A DNA stretch of 64,000 nt from Caloramator quimbayensis (GTDB taxonomy: Bacteria; Bacillota; Clostridia; Clostridiales; Caloramatoraceae). The DNA lies in contig NZ_FUYH01000013.1 of NCBI RefSeq assembly GCF_900167605.1, positions 30,615 through 94,614 on the forward strand, given 5' to 3'. The notes below the pieces were generated by a model. It was not told the DNA's origin, ran no database searches, and saw nothing but the letters and a program-made list of their open reading frames with translations. Each line of letters opens with the position of its first letter. Within the stretch, counting starts at the first letter, position 1. Positions 41,757 through 51,152 of the stretch are shown here, in pieces. The translations under genes were made by a program, and so were the position numbers.

Positions 41757-43373
41757 ATGAATTTAAAGATGATTTTCCTGCTTTTAGGAGGACTTGGCCT
41801 TTTCGTTTACGGAATGAAACTTATGGGAGATGGTCTTCAAAAGGCAGCGGGAGAAAAGCTGAAAAAAATACTCGAGACCATAACAAGCAACAGAATTTTA
41901 GCTATACTTGCAGGTGCAGGGGTTACGGCTATAATTCAAAGCTCCAGTGCTACTACAGTTATGACAGTTGGATTTGTTAATGCAGGGCTAATGAATCTTT
42001 ATCAGGCAGCAGGAATAATAATGGGTGCTAATATCGGTACTACTATGACAGCACAGCTTATAGCCTTTAAGCTTACTGATGTTGCTCCGCTTATACTCTC
42101 AATAGGTGCTGGACTGGTTATATTTTCAAAAAGGAAGAAAAACAGGGATATAGGCGAAATAATATTAGGTTTTGGTATTTTATTTGTAGGTATGTCTTTA
42201 ATGGAAACTTCTATGAAGCCATTAAGTGCTAATGAGGGATTTAGAAATCTTATATTAACCCTTGGAAAGCATCCTTTCATGGGAGTTTTAGTTGGTCTTG
42301 GAATGACAGCTACAGTTCAAAGCAGCAGTGCAACAATTGGTATACTCCAAACCCTCGCAGGTATTAACGCACTGCCTCTTAGCGTTGCCCTTCCAATACT
42401 TTTTGGCGACAACATAGGAACCTGCGTAACTGCTCTTCTTGCAAGCATAGGTACAAACAAAAACGCTAAAAGAGCCGCACTTATTCATATAACCTTTAAC
42501 ATTATAGGAACAATCATTTTTATGATTGCATTTAAACTTGTTTTATATGTTGTACCTCTATTTGGTGGAGATATAAAAAGACAGATTGCAAACGCCCATA
42601 CTTTATTTAATGTATCAAATATGTTGATACAGGCACCATTTATAGCGCTTCTTGTACAGTTTGTAAATAAAGTAGTTCCTGGAAAGGATGAAAAGGAAGA
42701 TGTTATGGTGCTTAAATATCTCGATTCGAGACTTCTTGAAACTCCATCGATTGCTGTTGGTCAGGTCGTAAAGGAGCTTGTAAGAATGGGAAAACTCGCA
42801 TCAGATAACGTAACAAAGGCCTTTGAAGCTTTTATAAATGAGGATGAAAGGAAAATATCACAGGTTCAAGAGGTTGAAGAAATTATCAATTTCCTCGACA
42901 GGGAAATAACAGCATTTATGGTTTCACTGTCAAAAACATCCCTGTCTGACTATCAATCAAGCATCGTAAGCTCTCTATACCATGTTGTAAACGATATTGA
43001 AAGAATAGGAGACCATGCAGATAACCTCTCTGAACTTGCGCAATATAGAATAGACAAAAAGCTTAACTTTTCTGATGCCGCAATTGAGCAGCTAAAGGAT
43101 ATGGTAAATACAGTTAAATCTGCTATAGACTTAAGTATAGATGCACTTGAAAACTTTAATTTTGATTCTGCAAAAAAAGTATTAAACGCAGAAAACGAAA
43201 TAGATACTATGGAAAAGCAGCTGAGAAAGGATCACATTGAAAGACTAAATATAGGAGTGTGCTATCCTGCAAGCGGTACAGTTTTTCTTGATATAATAAG
43301 CAATCTTGAAAGAGTTGGAGATCACTCTACAAATATTGCACAGATGGTTCTCGATTACGAAAGCGAAAAATAG
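41757..43373 (+). CDS. Na+/phosphate cotransporter family protein with C-terminal PhoU-like domain, copy 1
   Basis: The 538-aa protein has GGGGGAG before the ATG. Two inverted Na_Pi_cotrans repeats carry the paired motif QSSSATTVMTVGFVNAGLM (about residue 62) and VQSSSATIGILQTLAG (about 185), each followed by GANIGTT or GDNIGTCVTA. About 335-535 are PhoU-like helices (VVNDIERIGDHADNL and ISNLERVGDHSTNIA). The family moves phosphate with sodium; several bacterial members work in export. A paralogue with the same architecture is at 57518-59125. The Pho-box-like repeats upstream suggest control by phosphate level for this copy only. Confidence 0.92.
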   Translation: MNLKMIFLLLGGLGLFVYGMKLMGDGLQKAAGEKLKKILETITSNRILAILAGAGVTAIIQSSSATTVMTVGFVNAGLMNLYQAAGIIMGANIGTTMTAQLIAFKLTDVAPLILSIGAGLVIFSKRKKNRDIGEIILGFGILFVGMSLMETSMKPLSANEGFRNLILTLGKHPFMGVLVGLGMTATVQSSSATIGILQTLAGINALPLSVALPILFGDNIGTCVTALLASIGTNKNAKRAALIHITFNIIGTIIFMIAFKLVLYVVPLFGGDIKRQIANAHTLFNVSNMLIQAPFIALLVQFVNKVVPGKDEKEDVMVLKYLDSRLLETPSIAVGQVVKELVRMGKLASDNVTKAFEAFINEDERKISQVQEVEEIINFLDREITAFMVSLSKTSLSDYQSSIVSSLYHVVNDIERIGDHADNLSELAQYRIDKKLNFSDAAIEQLKDMVNTVKSAIDLSIDALENFNFDSAKKVLNAENEIDTMEKQLRKDHIERLNIGVCYPASGTVFLDIISNLERVGDHSTNIAQMVLDYESEK

Positions 43374-43391
43374 TAATAAGAATTTATAATC

Positions 43392-43432
43392 AAAAGCTGC
43401 TATGCTCTAATTTAAGTATAGCAGCTTTTTTA
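43392..43432 (+). terminator. rho-independent terminator of Na/Pi cotransporter 1
   Basis: AAAAGCTGCTAT and ATAGCAGCTTTTTT form the stem, 19 bp past the stop. Confidence 0.9.
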
Positions 43433-43565
43433 ACAAGTCATGACTAATCAATAGCCACAGCTTTTTCACACTAACATTTCCCTTGATAAGATATTAGTAA
43501 ATATAAATAATTAAGTAAAATGCAGGATAAAATATATTATATATGCTATAAAAAGGGTGACGGTA

Positions 43566-44339
43566 TTGAAAAAAAGAAAAATAATCCTGATATTATTTTG
43601 CTTCTTTATTCTTATTATTAGCTGCAATAAAAGAACATCTGATAATAAAACAATAAAAAATAAGCCGCAGATTTCTCAGGCTGCACAGAATATCAAAGAC
43701 GAGGGAGCTGATGACATATCCTTTGACAAAGTAATTTATCTTACCTTTGATGACGGGCCGAGCAAAGTCACATCTAAAATATTAGACATATTAAAAGAAA
43801 AAAACATAAAGGCAACTTTCTTTATAGTGGGTAAAGAAATCCCCGGAAATGAAGATATCTTAAAGAAAATATACAGCGAAGGACACAGTATAGGCCTTCA
43901 CAGCTACTCCCACAACTACAGGAAAATCTATTCAAAGGATGAAGTATTTATAGAAGAGATGATAAAAACTCAGCAAAATGTTAAAGATATAGTTGGAATC
44001 TCGCCAAATATTATAAGATTCCCCGGCGGGAGCAAAAATAATCTTGATGCGCAGCTTCTTGATAAACTTCACAGCTTAAATTTTAAGATTTATGACTGGA
44101 ATGTATCTGGAGAAGATGGAACTAATCCTTCTGCAAGCCCTTATACTATATATAAAAGCGCTACAAAATTTAAAAACCCTCCAAAGAAAATAATACTTCT
44201 TTTGCACAGCGGTAAAGTTAACAAAAATACTATAAATGCTCTTCCGGATATAATAAAGTATTATAAAGATAAAGGATATACTTTTAAATCTATTGACAAT
44301 ACTACCCCTGAATATATTTTTAAAATAAAGAAAAAATAG
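43566..44339 (+). CDS. polysaccharide deacetylase (NodB family) lipoprotein
   Basis: About 257 aa from the TTG at 43566, which has AGGGTGA at good spacing; an in-frame GTG at 43557 is the alternative. The signal peptide KKRKIILILFCFFILIISC carries a lipobox at its end. The NodB domain runs from about 55: YLTFDDGPS (metal-binding Asp-Asp), KATFFIVGKE, HSIGLHSYSHNY (His-His metal ligands), RFPGGS and LLLHSG. It likely deacetylates peptidoglycan or another cell-wall polymer outside the membrane. The gene stands alone. Confidence 0.9.
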   Translation: MKKRKIILILFCFFILIISCNKRTSDNKTIKNKPQISQAAQNIKDEGADDISFDKVIYLTFDDGPSKVTSKILDILKEKNIKATFFIVGKEIPGNEDILKKIYSEGHSIGLHSYSHNYRKIYSKDEVFIEEMIKTQQNVKDIVGISPNIIRFPGGSKNNLDAQLLDKLHSLNFKIYDWNVSGEDGTNPSASPYTIYKSATKFKNPPKKIILLLHSGKVNKNTINALPDIIKYYKDKGYTFKSIDNTTPEYIFKIKKK

Positions 44340-44475
44340 GTGCATACTATGGGATGTAATCCTAATTTTCAAAGTGTTTTATTAAGCACTGCCTATCCTT
44401 AGAATTATTGAAAATTTAAATCTACGATTAATATTATTATTAATTTGAATAAGTAAAATTTATATTAATAAATTA

Positions 44476-44497
44476 TGGCAGAGATATATCTCTGCCA
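44476..44497 (-). terminator. palindromic hairpin after galE
   Basis: TGGCAGAGATA and its exact complement are directly adjacent, 15 bp past the galE stop. It resembles a terminator, but the following sequence is only moderately T-rich. Confidence 0.55.
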
Positions 44498-44512
44498 CTT
44501 ATAAAAATATAC

Positions 44513-45496
44513 TTATTTATATCCTTCAGGATGGTTCTTATGCCACTTCCATGCCGTTGCAATAATATCTTCAATATTAGTATACTCAGGTTTCCACCCC
44601 AGCTCCTTTGCAATCTTTTCGGAGCTCGCAATTAAAACTGCAGGATCTCCTGCTCTTCTTCCTGTCACTTCCTTTTTTATTGTAATTCCCGTTACCTTTT
44701 CAGCAGAATTTATTATCTCTTTAACTGAAAATCCATTACCATTTCCAAGGTTGTAAACGTTAGAATCCTTTCCTTCATAAAGAGCCTTTAGGGCAAGATA
44801 ATGAGCCTGTGCAAGGTCATTAACATGTATATAGTCTCTAACGCAGGTTCCATCCTCCGTTGGATAATCCTCTCCAAATATTTTAATTGAATCTCTTATT
44901 CCAAGGCAGGTTTTTAAAACTAAAGGAATAAGATGGCTTTCTGGATTATGATCTTCTCCAATATCCCCGCCCTCGTCAGCACCGCAGGCATTAAAATATC
45001 TCAGGGCTATATATTTTAATCCTAATATCTTTGAATAATCCTCCATAGCATTTTCCATAATAAGCTTAGTCTTTCCGTATATGTTAGTGGGGTTTTTAGA
45101 AATATCCTCAGTTATTGGTATTCTCTCAGGTTCTCCGTATACTGCTGCTGTAGATGAAAATACCATCTTTTTTACATCGTTTTTAATCATAACATCAAGA
45201 AGGTTTAGTGTGCCCATTACGTTGTTTTTATAATATTTCTCAGGCTTTTCCATAGACTCCCCAACAAGGCTGAAGGCCGCAAAGTGAACAACTGAATCAA
45301 TAGAATATCTTTTAATAGTATCCTCTAAAAGCTCGCTGTCAAATATATCTCCCTTTACAAATGTTCCCTGTTTTACAGCATCCCTGTGGCCTGTTGATAG
45401 ATTATCATAAACTACAACGTTTTTGCCCATACTTTGAAGAAGCCTTACGGTATGGGAGCCAATATAACCTGCACCCCCTGTTACAAGAACGTTCAT
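44513..45496 (-). CDS. galE: UDP-glucose 4-epimerase
   Basis: This 327-aa extended SDR has NAD-binding VTGGAGYIGSHTVRLL at the N-terminus, the catalytic Ser/Thr in MVFSSTAAVYG and Tyr-x-x-x-Lys in NIYGKTKLIME, then RYFNACGAD, GTCVRDYIHVNDLAQAH and AGDPAVLIASSEK. It interconverts UDP-galactose and UDP-glucose. As last gene of ROK-galT-galK-galE it completes the Leloir pathway. Length is normal for the family. Confidence 0.96.
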   Translation of the reverse strand: MNVLVTGGAGYIGSHTVRLLQSMGKNVVVYDNLSTGHRDAVKQGTFVKGDIFDSELLEDTIKRYSIDSVVHFAAFSLVGESMEKPEKYYKNNVMGTLNLLDVMIKNDVKKMVFSSTAAVYGEPERIPITEDISKNPTNIYGKTKLIMENAMEDYSKILGLKYIALRYFNACGADEGGDIGEDHNPESHLIPLVLKTCLGIRDSIKIFGEDYPTEDGTCVRDYIHVNDLAQAHYLALKALYEGKDSNVYNLGNGNGFSVKEIINSAEKVTGITIKKEVTGRRAGDPAVLIASSEKIAKELGWKPEYTNIEDIIATAWKWHKNHPEGYK

Positions 45497-45515
45497 TTTT
45501 AACCCTCCTTACATT

Positions 45516-46676
45516 TTAACCTAAAAATTTAACACCATCACCTATAACGCTGACATAAAAACTTGGTATGATTTCAGTTTTATTAGAATAGTAATTTGAA
45601 ACATAATCTTTAAATTCATCAATCTTCTCATTTTCAACAATAGCAATAGCACATCCTCCAAAGCCTGCTCCTGTCATCCTCGCCCCTATACACCCTTTGA
45701 AACTTTGAGCAGCTTCAACTATTGTATCGAGGTGAAGCCCCGTTACCTCATAATCTTCCTTTAAGGATTTGTGGGAATCATTTAAAAGCTTACCGAATTC
45801 TTCAATATTACCCTCATTTAAAACCTCAACTGCTTTTAAAACCCTGTTGTTTTCGCTTACAACATGTCTTGCCCTTTTAAGCAGGGTTTCATCTTTTATT
45901 AGACTTAATACATCTTCAATTTCCGCCTCACAAAGATTTGAAATCTCTTTGTTTTGCCTTATAATCTCAAGGGCTTTTTCACATTCTGCCCTTCTTTCGT
46001 TATATTTTGAATCAGCAAGTCCCCTTTTTTTATTAGTGTTCATAATAACAAGGCTGTGTTTGTCCATTACAAAGGGTATGTATTTATAATCAAGACTGTT
46101 GCAGTCAAGAAGAATTGCATTATTTTTTCTTCCCATAGCAACTGAGAACTGATCCATGATTCCGCAGTTTACCTTTATGAATTTATTTTCAACCTCTTGG
46201 CACATAAGGGACAGTTTTACCCTGTCTATATCATCCTTTAAAGATGAATAAAGCATCATGTACCCTGTTAAAACTTCAATTGCAGCAGAGGATGAAAGAC
46301 CTGCCCCATCTGGCAAATCCCCTGAGTAGAGTATATCACAGCCTTTAAGAGTATAGCCCTTTTGCAAAAGAAGCCTCATAACTCCCTTAGGGTAATTTCC
46401 CCAACCGTCCTCACTCTTATATTCTATATTTTCATCAAGGTTAAAAGTTACATATTCAGGAGCATTTAAGGATTTTAGCCTGACTGTGTTATCATTTCTA
46501 TAGCGTAAAACTCCATATATTCCAAGGCTTAAGGCTCCTGGAAAAACATATCCTCCATTATAATCTATATGCTCTCCTATTAAGTTTACTCTTCCCGGCG
46601 AGAAAAAGCAAAGAACTTCTCCACCGCCTCCAAAGATTTCGAAAAACTTTTCTTTTAAATAACTTAAGTTTATCAT
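45516..46676 (-). CDS. galK: galactokinase
   Basis: 386 aa from the ATG at 46674-46676, with GGTAGGGAT ahead; an ATG 18 bp upstream lies inside the end of galT. The GHMP kinase features are FFSPGRVNLIGEHIDYNGG (galactose-binding), LPDGAGLSSSAAIEV (ATP loop), CGIMDQFSVAMG and the C-terminal TGAGFGGCAIAIV. It phosphorylates galactose at C1. It sits between galT and galE in the Leloir operon. Confidence 0.96.
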   Translation of the reverse strand: MINLSYLKEKFFEIFGGGGEVLCFFSPGRVNLIGEHIDYNGGYVFPGALSLGIYGVLRYRNDNTVRLKSLNAPEYVTFNLDENIEYKSEDGWGNYPKGVMRLLLQKGYTLKGCDILYSGDLPDGAGLSSSAAIEVLTGYMMLYSSLKDDIDRVKLSLMCQEVENKFIKVNCGIMDQFSVAMGRKNNAILLDCNSLDYKYIPFVMDKHSLVIMNTNKKRGLADSKYNERRAECEKALEIIRQNKEISNLCEAEIEDVLSLIKDETLLKRARHVVSENNRVLKAVEVLNEGNIEEFGKLLNDSHKSLKEDYEVTGLHLDTIVEAAQSFKGCIGARMTGAGFGGCAIAIVENEKIDEFKDYVSNYYSNKTEIIPSFYVSVIGDGVKFLG

Positions 46677-46683
46677 ATTATCC

Positions 46684-47649
46684 CTACCTTTCATATGCTT
46701 CCCTTAAAGTTTTAGCAGTTTCTTCAACGGATAATGGATTGCAGGCAGCCCATGCCCCCATCTCCGATGATGCATAGAACTTTATCCTGTTTTTATCTCT
46801 AAGAGGAGGATAAAATTCTATATGGAAGTGATAATAATCCTTTGAGTCCTCATATTCCTTGCAGTTTACTGGGGTTTGATGTATGCACATCATATATGGG
46901 AAAAGCCTGTCAAAGAGTTTATCAAAGGCACCAGTTACTCCCTTTAAAATTTCAGCAAGGTGAAGCTTTTCTGTATCAGTAAATTCAGTAAAGTTGCCTT
47001 TGTGGTTTTTGCTTACGATAAAAACTCCATAGGGGTAGTCAGTGAAAAATGGTATATAGGCAATAAAGCTGTCATTTTCAGCAATTACTCTTTCCTTAAA
47101 TTCCTTCTCTTCCCTGTTCATATCGCATATCATGCATCTTCCCTTTTCGCTGTAGTATTCCTTGCAGCTATCAAGCTCTTCCTTTATCTTAAGAGGTAAA
47201 AATGAATATGCATATAGCTGTCCATGGGGATGAGGCATTGTAACTCCAACCTCTTCTCCTCTGTTTTCAAATTCGAATATGTATTTTACCTTCTCGTCCT
47301 TTGAAAGCTCCTTATATCTTTCAGTCCAAAGGTTTATAAGCTTTACGATATGCTCTATTGATAGCTGAGGAAGGGTTTTGTTGTGCTCCGGAGAATATAG
47401 TATTACCTCACATTTGCCGTAGTTTTCTGCGACCTTATAAAGCTCGCTTCCTTCAACATCAGGCTTTTCAGGGTTTAAAGTAAGGGCTGGGAAATCGTTA
47501 TTATAGCAGTAAACATCATAGTCATCTGGAACTTTTCCAGATCCCGGGCAAAAAGGGCACCAGTCCTTTGGCATATTAGGCCTTTGCTGTCTGTTTGAGG
47601 CTACCATTGTCCATGTTCTTAAAAGCGGATTCCATCTTAATTCTGACAT
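46684..47649 (-). CDS. galT: galactose-1-phosphate uridylyltransferase (GalT, HIT superfamily)
   Basis: 321 aa from the ATG at 47647-47649, preceded by AGGAGGAG; an ATG 21 bp upstream lacks this spacing. SELRWNPLLRTWTMVASNRQ opens the family. Metal-type cysteines occur in CPFCPGSG and CMICDM, the catalytic His-Pro-His in VTMPHPHGQLYAYSF, and HQTPVN and HFHIEFYPP near the C-terminus. It swaps UMP between UDP-glucose and galactose 1-phosphate. Confidence 0.95.
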   Translation of the reverse strand: MSELRWNPLLRTWTMVASNRQQRPNMPKDWCPFCPGSGKVPDDYDVYCYNNDFPALTLNPEKPDVEGSELYKVAENYGKCEVILYSPEHNKTLPQLSIEHIVKLINLWTERYKELSKDEKVKYIFEFENRGEEVGVTMPHPHGQLYAYSFLPLKIKEELDSCKEYYSEKGRCMICDMNREEKEFKERVIAENDSFIAYIPFFTDYPYGVFIVSKNHKGNFTEFTDTEKLHLAEILKGVTGAFDKLFDRLFPYMMCIHQTPVNCKEYEDSKDYYHFHIEFYPPLRDKNRIKFYASSEMGAWAACNPLSVEETAKTLREAYER

Positions 47650-47678
47650 ATAAACTCCTCCTAAAATCAATTTAGTAT

Positions 47679-48893
47679 TTATTTTTGAGAGCCTTCAAAT
47701 AAATCATTAAGTATTAAAGTTGCAGCACCTATAATACCGCAGTTTTCATTTAAATAAGAGGGAAGTATTCTAACCCTTTGTGATAAATGCTCCATCGATT
47801 TTTTATGGGCTGTATCGCAAAGGGGCTTTAATACAAAATCACCTGCCCTTGCAACTCCTCCCCCGATTATTATAATCTCTGGATTTAATATGTTTATTAA
47901 GTTTGAAACTGCATAGCCTAAGCAGCTTCCCACGTCATAAAGAGCATCTAATGCTAATTTGTCGTTAAGTTTTGCAGCCTCATATATTATCTCTCCAGTT
48001 ATTTTTGACAAATCATCTCCTGCAAGTTTTGGAATTATGCTCTCCTTACCAAGGTTTATATCATGGATAACCCTTTTTTCAAGGGCTGTTCCTGATGCCA
48101 TAACCTCAAGGCAGCCAAAGTTTCCGCAGTTGCACTTAGGACCATTCTCCGCTATGCTTATATGTCCTATCTCTCCAGCGCCATACAAGCTTCCCCTATA
48201 AATATCACCATTTATAACAATAGCTGAACCTATTCCGCTTCCGACGTTTATAAATACAAAATCCTTTGCAGATTTTGCATTCCCAAACCATTTCTCGCCG
48301 AGGGCCATAACACGAACGTCGTTATCTATTAGCACAGGCATTCTAAATTCCTTCTCGAATATATCTTTAATTGCAACATCTTTCCACCCGAATTTAGGCG
48401 CATATATAGATATTCCCTCAACGGGGTTCACAATTCCATGCACCCCAATACCTATTCCCAATATTTTATTTTTATCTATATTTCTTACATCTAAAAGAGC
48501 ATTAACTAATTCAATAATTCTTTTTATAACGTCCTTTTCATCTATTGAATTTCCATAAGGCATATCTATGCTTTTTATTATTTCGCCGCAAAGATTAATA
48601 AGTGCTGCCCTTGCTCTTTTAAGCCCCATATCAACTCCTATCGCATAAAAAGCATTTTTATTCAGCTCAAGAAGTATCGGTTTTCTTCCTCCGCTCGAAT
48701 CTCCAATTCCTGTTTCTGTAATAATGTCTGCCTCTAAAAGTATGTTTACATTGTTTGTTACTGTGGCAGGGTTGAGCCCCGTAAGTTTTGCAATATCAGC
48801 CCTTGATATAGGCCCTTTTTCCCTTATAACCTTCAATATAGTTGATTTGTTTATTTCTCTTATAAAAGCCTTATCTGCAGTTTGAAAGTCCAT
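47679..48893 (-). CDS. ROK-family transcriptional regulator of the galactose operon (XylR/NagC-like)
   Basis: This 404-aa protein has an N-terminal winged helix at about 10-75 (ILKVIREKGPISRADIAKLTGLNPATVTNNV) followed by the ROK sugar-kinase fold with GVDMG, FINVGSGIGSAIVINGDIYRG, the zinc motif CNCGNFGCLE and IIIGGGVARAG. The HTH marks a repressor rather than a free glucokinase. It is first in the operon, 9 bp before the galT ribosome site region, so it probably controls galTKE and itself. The inducer could be galactose or a glycolytic sugar phosphate. Confidence 0.9.
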   Translation of the reverse strand: MDFQTADKAFIREINKSTILKVIREKGPISRADIAKLTGLNPATVTNNVNILLEADIITETGIGDSSGGRKPILLELNKNAFYAIGVDMGLKRARAALINLCGEIIKSIDMPYGNSIDEKDVIKRIIELVNALLDVRNIDKNKILGIGIGVHGIVNPVEGISIYAPKFGWKDVAIKDIFEKEFRMPVLIDNDVRVMALGEKWFGNAKSAKDFVFINVGSGIGSAIVINGDIYRGSLYGAGEIGHISIAENGPKCNCGNFGCLEVMASGTALEKRVIHDINLGKESIIPKLAGDDLSKITGEIIYEAAKLNDKLALDALYDVGSCLGYAVSNLINILNPEIIIIGGGVARAGDFVLKPLCDTAHKKSMEHLSQRVRILPSYLNENCGIIGAATLILNDLFEGSQK

Positions 48894-48910
48894 CTTTCCA
48901 CCTTACTTTA

Positions 48911-48923
48911 TTTATTTAATAAA
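48911..48923. promoter_or_regulatory. palindromic candidate operator upstream of the ROK gene
   Basis: TTTATTTAATAAA is a perfect inverted repeat about 18 bp ahead of the ROK start. It resembles the AT-rich TTTATTTAATAAA-like cores of XylR/NagC-type operators. The remaining 48924-49160 gap shows AT-rich DNA only. Confidence 0.45.
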
Positions 48924-49167
48924 TTATGTATGTACTTTATAAGCTTTATATAACATTATTATATCACTTATATAAAAATTTTCAAAATATTTTTGTGTGT
49001 TTTGTTCTACTTTGTTTAGTAATTAAATTTACTTGTTATAAAAAATGCAGCTATGCTGCTTAAAATTTCTAATTAAAGTATACCATATAATTTATATTTA
49101 TAAACTACTATTAGCTGTAAAGCGAAAATAATTTTAAATCATAATAAGGTTAAAAAGCTATAAAAAA

Positions 49168-49210
49168 CCAGTTGAAAGTGACAGCTTATAAGTTTGTCAC
49201 TTTCAACTGG
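49168..49210 (-). terminator. strong rho-independent terminator of the DUF4380 gene
   Basis: CCAGTTGAAAGTGACA and its exact complement form a 16-bp stem with an 11-nt loop; on the minus strand TTTTTTAT follows. Confidence 0.9.
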
Positions 49211-49225
49211 GCGGCACTTTTGCAG

Positions 49226-50131
49226 CTATATATATTTTCTAATAACATCCTCTATCTGCTTCTCATCTTTAGCATCTGGTCTTTGAACGTCCTTTATAAG
49301 CTCCCACTCTTCAACATGAACTATTTCTTCATCAGGATCTATTAGTGTTAAGGGAGATAGTGTTTCCATCTCAAGCATAAAATCTGTAGTGTAGGTTTCA
49401 TAAGACACACCAAAGTCAGGGTATTTTTTGTCCATAAAGTGCTCATAGCGTTTTATAAAAAGGTTACCGTGGTTAAAATATGCTGCCCAGCCCTCTTCGT
49501 TGTTAATTCCTATTTTAAAGGCAGGTTTCATTTCTTTATTTTGACTTAGGGTTATAAACTTTTCTCCCCAGTAAACTCTCGAATCGTTCATCTTTGCATA
49601 GGGCCAAAGGGCTATGTTTCTATTTGCTAAAAGGCCTGTCTCTCTCTTTGGCTGAGGTATTATTTCAAGTCCTCCCGGTGCCATAATCGAAAGAGCCCAA
49701 GCCGAAGCCTCAACGCTCCAAGCGTTTTTATTTATGAGATGATGTACAACTTTTACTTTGTTTGAGCTCTCATCCATTATTATCTCAATCTTTTTCTGCA
49801 TTTGAACATGAGGCTCTACATCCTGAGTCACAGCTATTCCATTTTTTATGTTTTCCACCTTTAAAGGTTTATTGTCGGGCATGTAGGTTCTCGGCATATT
49901 TTCAGGGCTGTGCCAAAGTCTGTGTCCTCCCCTTAAATAAAATTTCTCATCACCAATATTCATTTCAACAGGAGCATCGTCGCAGAATTCGTTTTCCCCT
50001 CCAACAAGACCAAATCTTATAATCCTTGGGCCGCACTCCACAGTCACTAAAGCTTCAATGCTTCCATTTGAAATTTCTAAGCATTTGCCATAGTTTTTAA
50101 AATTTACTTCTCTTACTAAAACTTCCCCCAT
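49226..50131 (-). CDS. DUF4380 / aldose-epimerase-like protein
   Basis: 301 aa from the ATG at 50129-50131 with GGGAGGGATT ahead; an upstream ATG at 50146 is embedded in that ribosome site. The protein is beta-rich: LEISNGSIEALVTVECGPRIIRFGL, GGHRLWHSPENMPRTYMPDN and YAKMNDSRVYWGEKF. These resemble the DUF4380 family and the galactose-mutarotase fold, with His residues in GGHRLWHSPE that could serve catalysis. It is not an identified mutarotase. It lies between the gal operon and araD, so a role in sugar handling is likely. Confidence 0.75.
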   Translation of the reverse strand: MGEVLVREVNFKNYGKCLEISNGSIEALVTVECGPRIIRFGLVGGENEFCDDAPVEMNIGDEKFYLRGGHRLWHSPENMPRTYMPDNKPLKVENIKNGIAVTQDVEPHVQMQKKIEIIMDESSNKVKVVHHLINKNAWSVEASAWALSIMAPGGLEIIPQPKRETGLLANRNIALWPYAKMNDSRVYWGEKFITLSQNKEMKPAFKIGINNEEGWAAYFNHGNLFIKRYEHFMDKKYPDFGVSYETYTTDFMLEMETLSPLTLIDPDEEIVHVEEWELIKDVQRPDAKDEKQIEDVIRKYI

Positions 50132-50298
50132 GATAATCCCTCCCAATTTTAAACTTTAACTTGTAAATTTTGCAATTCATAAGGCTATCCTTAATCTAAA
50201 TTATATTCTAATAAATTATAAACTCATTTAAATATTTTAATTTTCAACAAACCTTAATATACCACTTACTAAAGTAAATAAGCTTATTAAGTAATAAA

Positions 50299-50982
50299 TT
50301 AAATGCTTGGTTTAAAATCCTCATGCATTTTAGCAAAATTCTTTTCAAGCAGATTAGAATCAATTGGTCTTATGGCTGGTGTTAACGCATAGGTTCTATA
50401 AGCTATCTTTGCAACAGCCTCAAGAACATCAGCAATATTTACTGCATCCATAGGAGTCTTTCCCCATGTAAAGGGTCCATGATTGCTTACAAGTACTGCG
50501 GGCATATGAAGAGGATTTATTCCGCTTAAGGTTTCTACTATAACCTTTCCTGTTTCCGCTTCACATTGTCCCTTTATTTCCCTTTCATTCAGCTTTCTTG
50601 TGCAGGGAATGTTTCCATAAAAATACTCTGCATGAGCTGCCCCAAGGGGAGGTATTCCTTTGCAGGCCTGAGCCCAGCTCGTTGCCCAGGGTGAATGAGT
50701 ATGAACTATTCCTCCTATTTCCTTAAAGGCTTTGTAAATCACCAAATGAGTTGGTGCATCGCTGGATGGCTTTAAATTCCCTTCGATTTGATTTCCATCC
50801 ATGTCAAGAACAGATAAACTTTCAATAGTAAGCTGACTATACGGAATCCCGCTTGGTTTTATTATTATTAGTTCTTTTTCTCTATCTATTCCGCTTACAT
50901 TCCCCCAGGTATGATTTACAAGTCCTCTCTTTGCAAGTTCGAGGTTTGCAGCTAATACTTCTTCTTTTAATTTTTCAAGCAT
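50299..50982 (-). CDS. araD: L-ribulose-5-phosphate 4-epimerase
   Basis: 227 aa from the ATG at 50980-50982; a start 15 bp upstream is poorly placed. This class II aldolase/adducin family protein has WGNVSGID, IIIKPSGIPY, SDAPTHLVIYKAF, the metal-binding HTHSPWATSWAQ and HAEYFYGNIPC, and SNHGPFTWGKTPMDAV. It converts L-ribulose 5-phosphate to D-xylulose 5-phosphate. No other arabinose genes are in the window, so it may serve a different pentose or a pathway encoded elsewhere. Confidence 0.92.
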   Translation of the reverse strand: MLEKLKEEVLAANLELAKRGLVNHTWGNVSGIDREKELIIIKPSGIPYSQLTIESLSVLDMDGNQIEGNLKPSSDAPTHLVIYKAFKEIGGIVHTHSPWATSWAQACKGIPPLGAAHAEYFYGNIPCTRKLNEREIKGQCEAETGKVIVETLSGINPLHMPAVLVSNHGPFTWGKTPMDAVNIADVLEAVAKIAYRTYALTPAIRPIDSNLLEKNFAKMHEDFKPSI

Positions 50983-51152
50983 AAAAATTCTTCCCACCTT
51001 ATTAAATTCATAAAAAATTTACACATTCATATTATAAGCATTAATCAGCAATCATTAAACCTTATTTTAAACTAATAGTTCGCTTTGTTATCGAATATAA
51101 GAGGCTTTTTATTTTATTTTCTTCATTAATCTGATTTTATCATCAAGTTTTA

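Noticed and set aside
46205..46218. AAGGGACAGTTTTA in galK resembling a REP
   Set aside because: It encodes KLSLM in the normal galactokinase frame and differs after the seventh base; coincidence.
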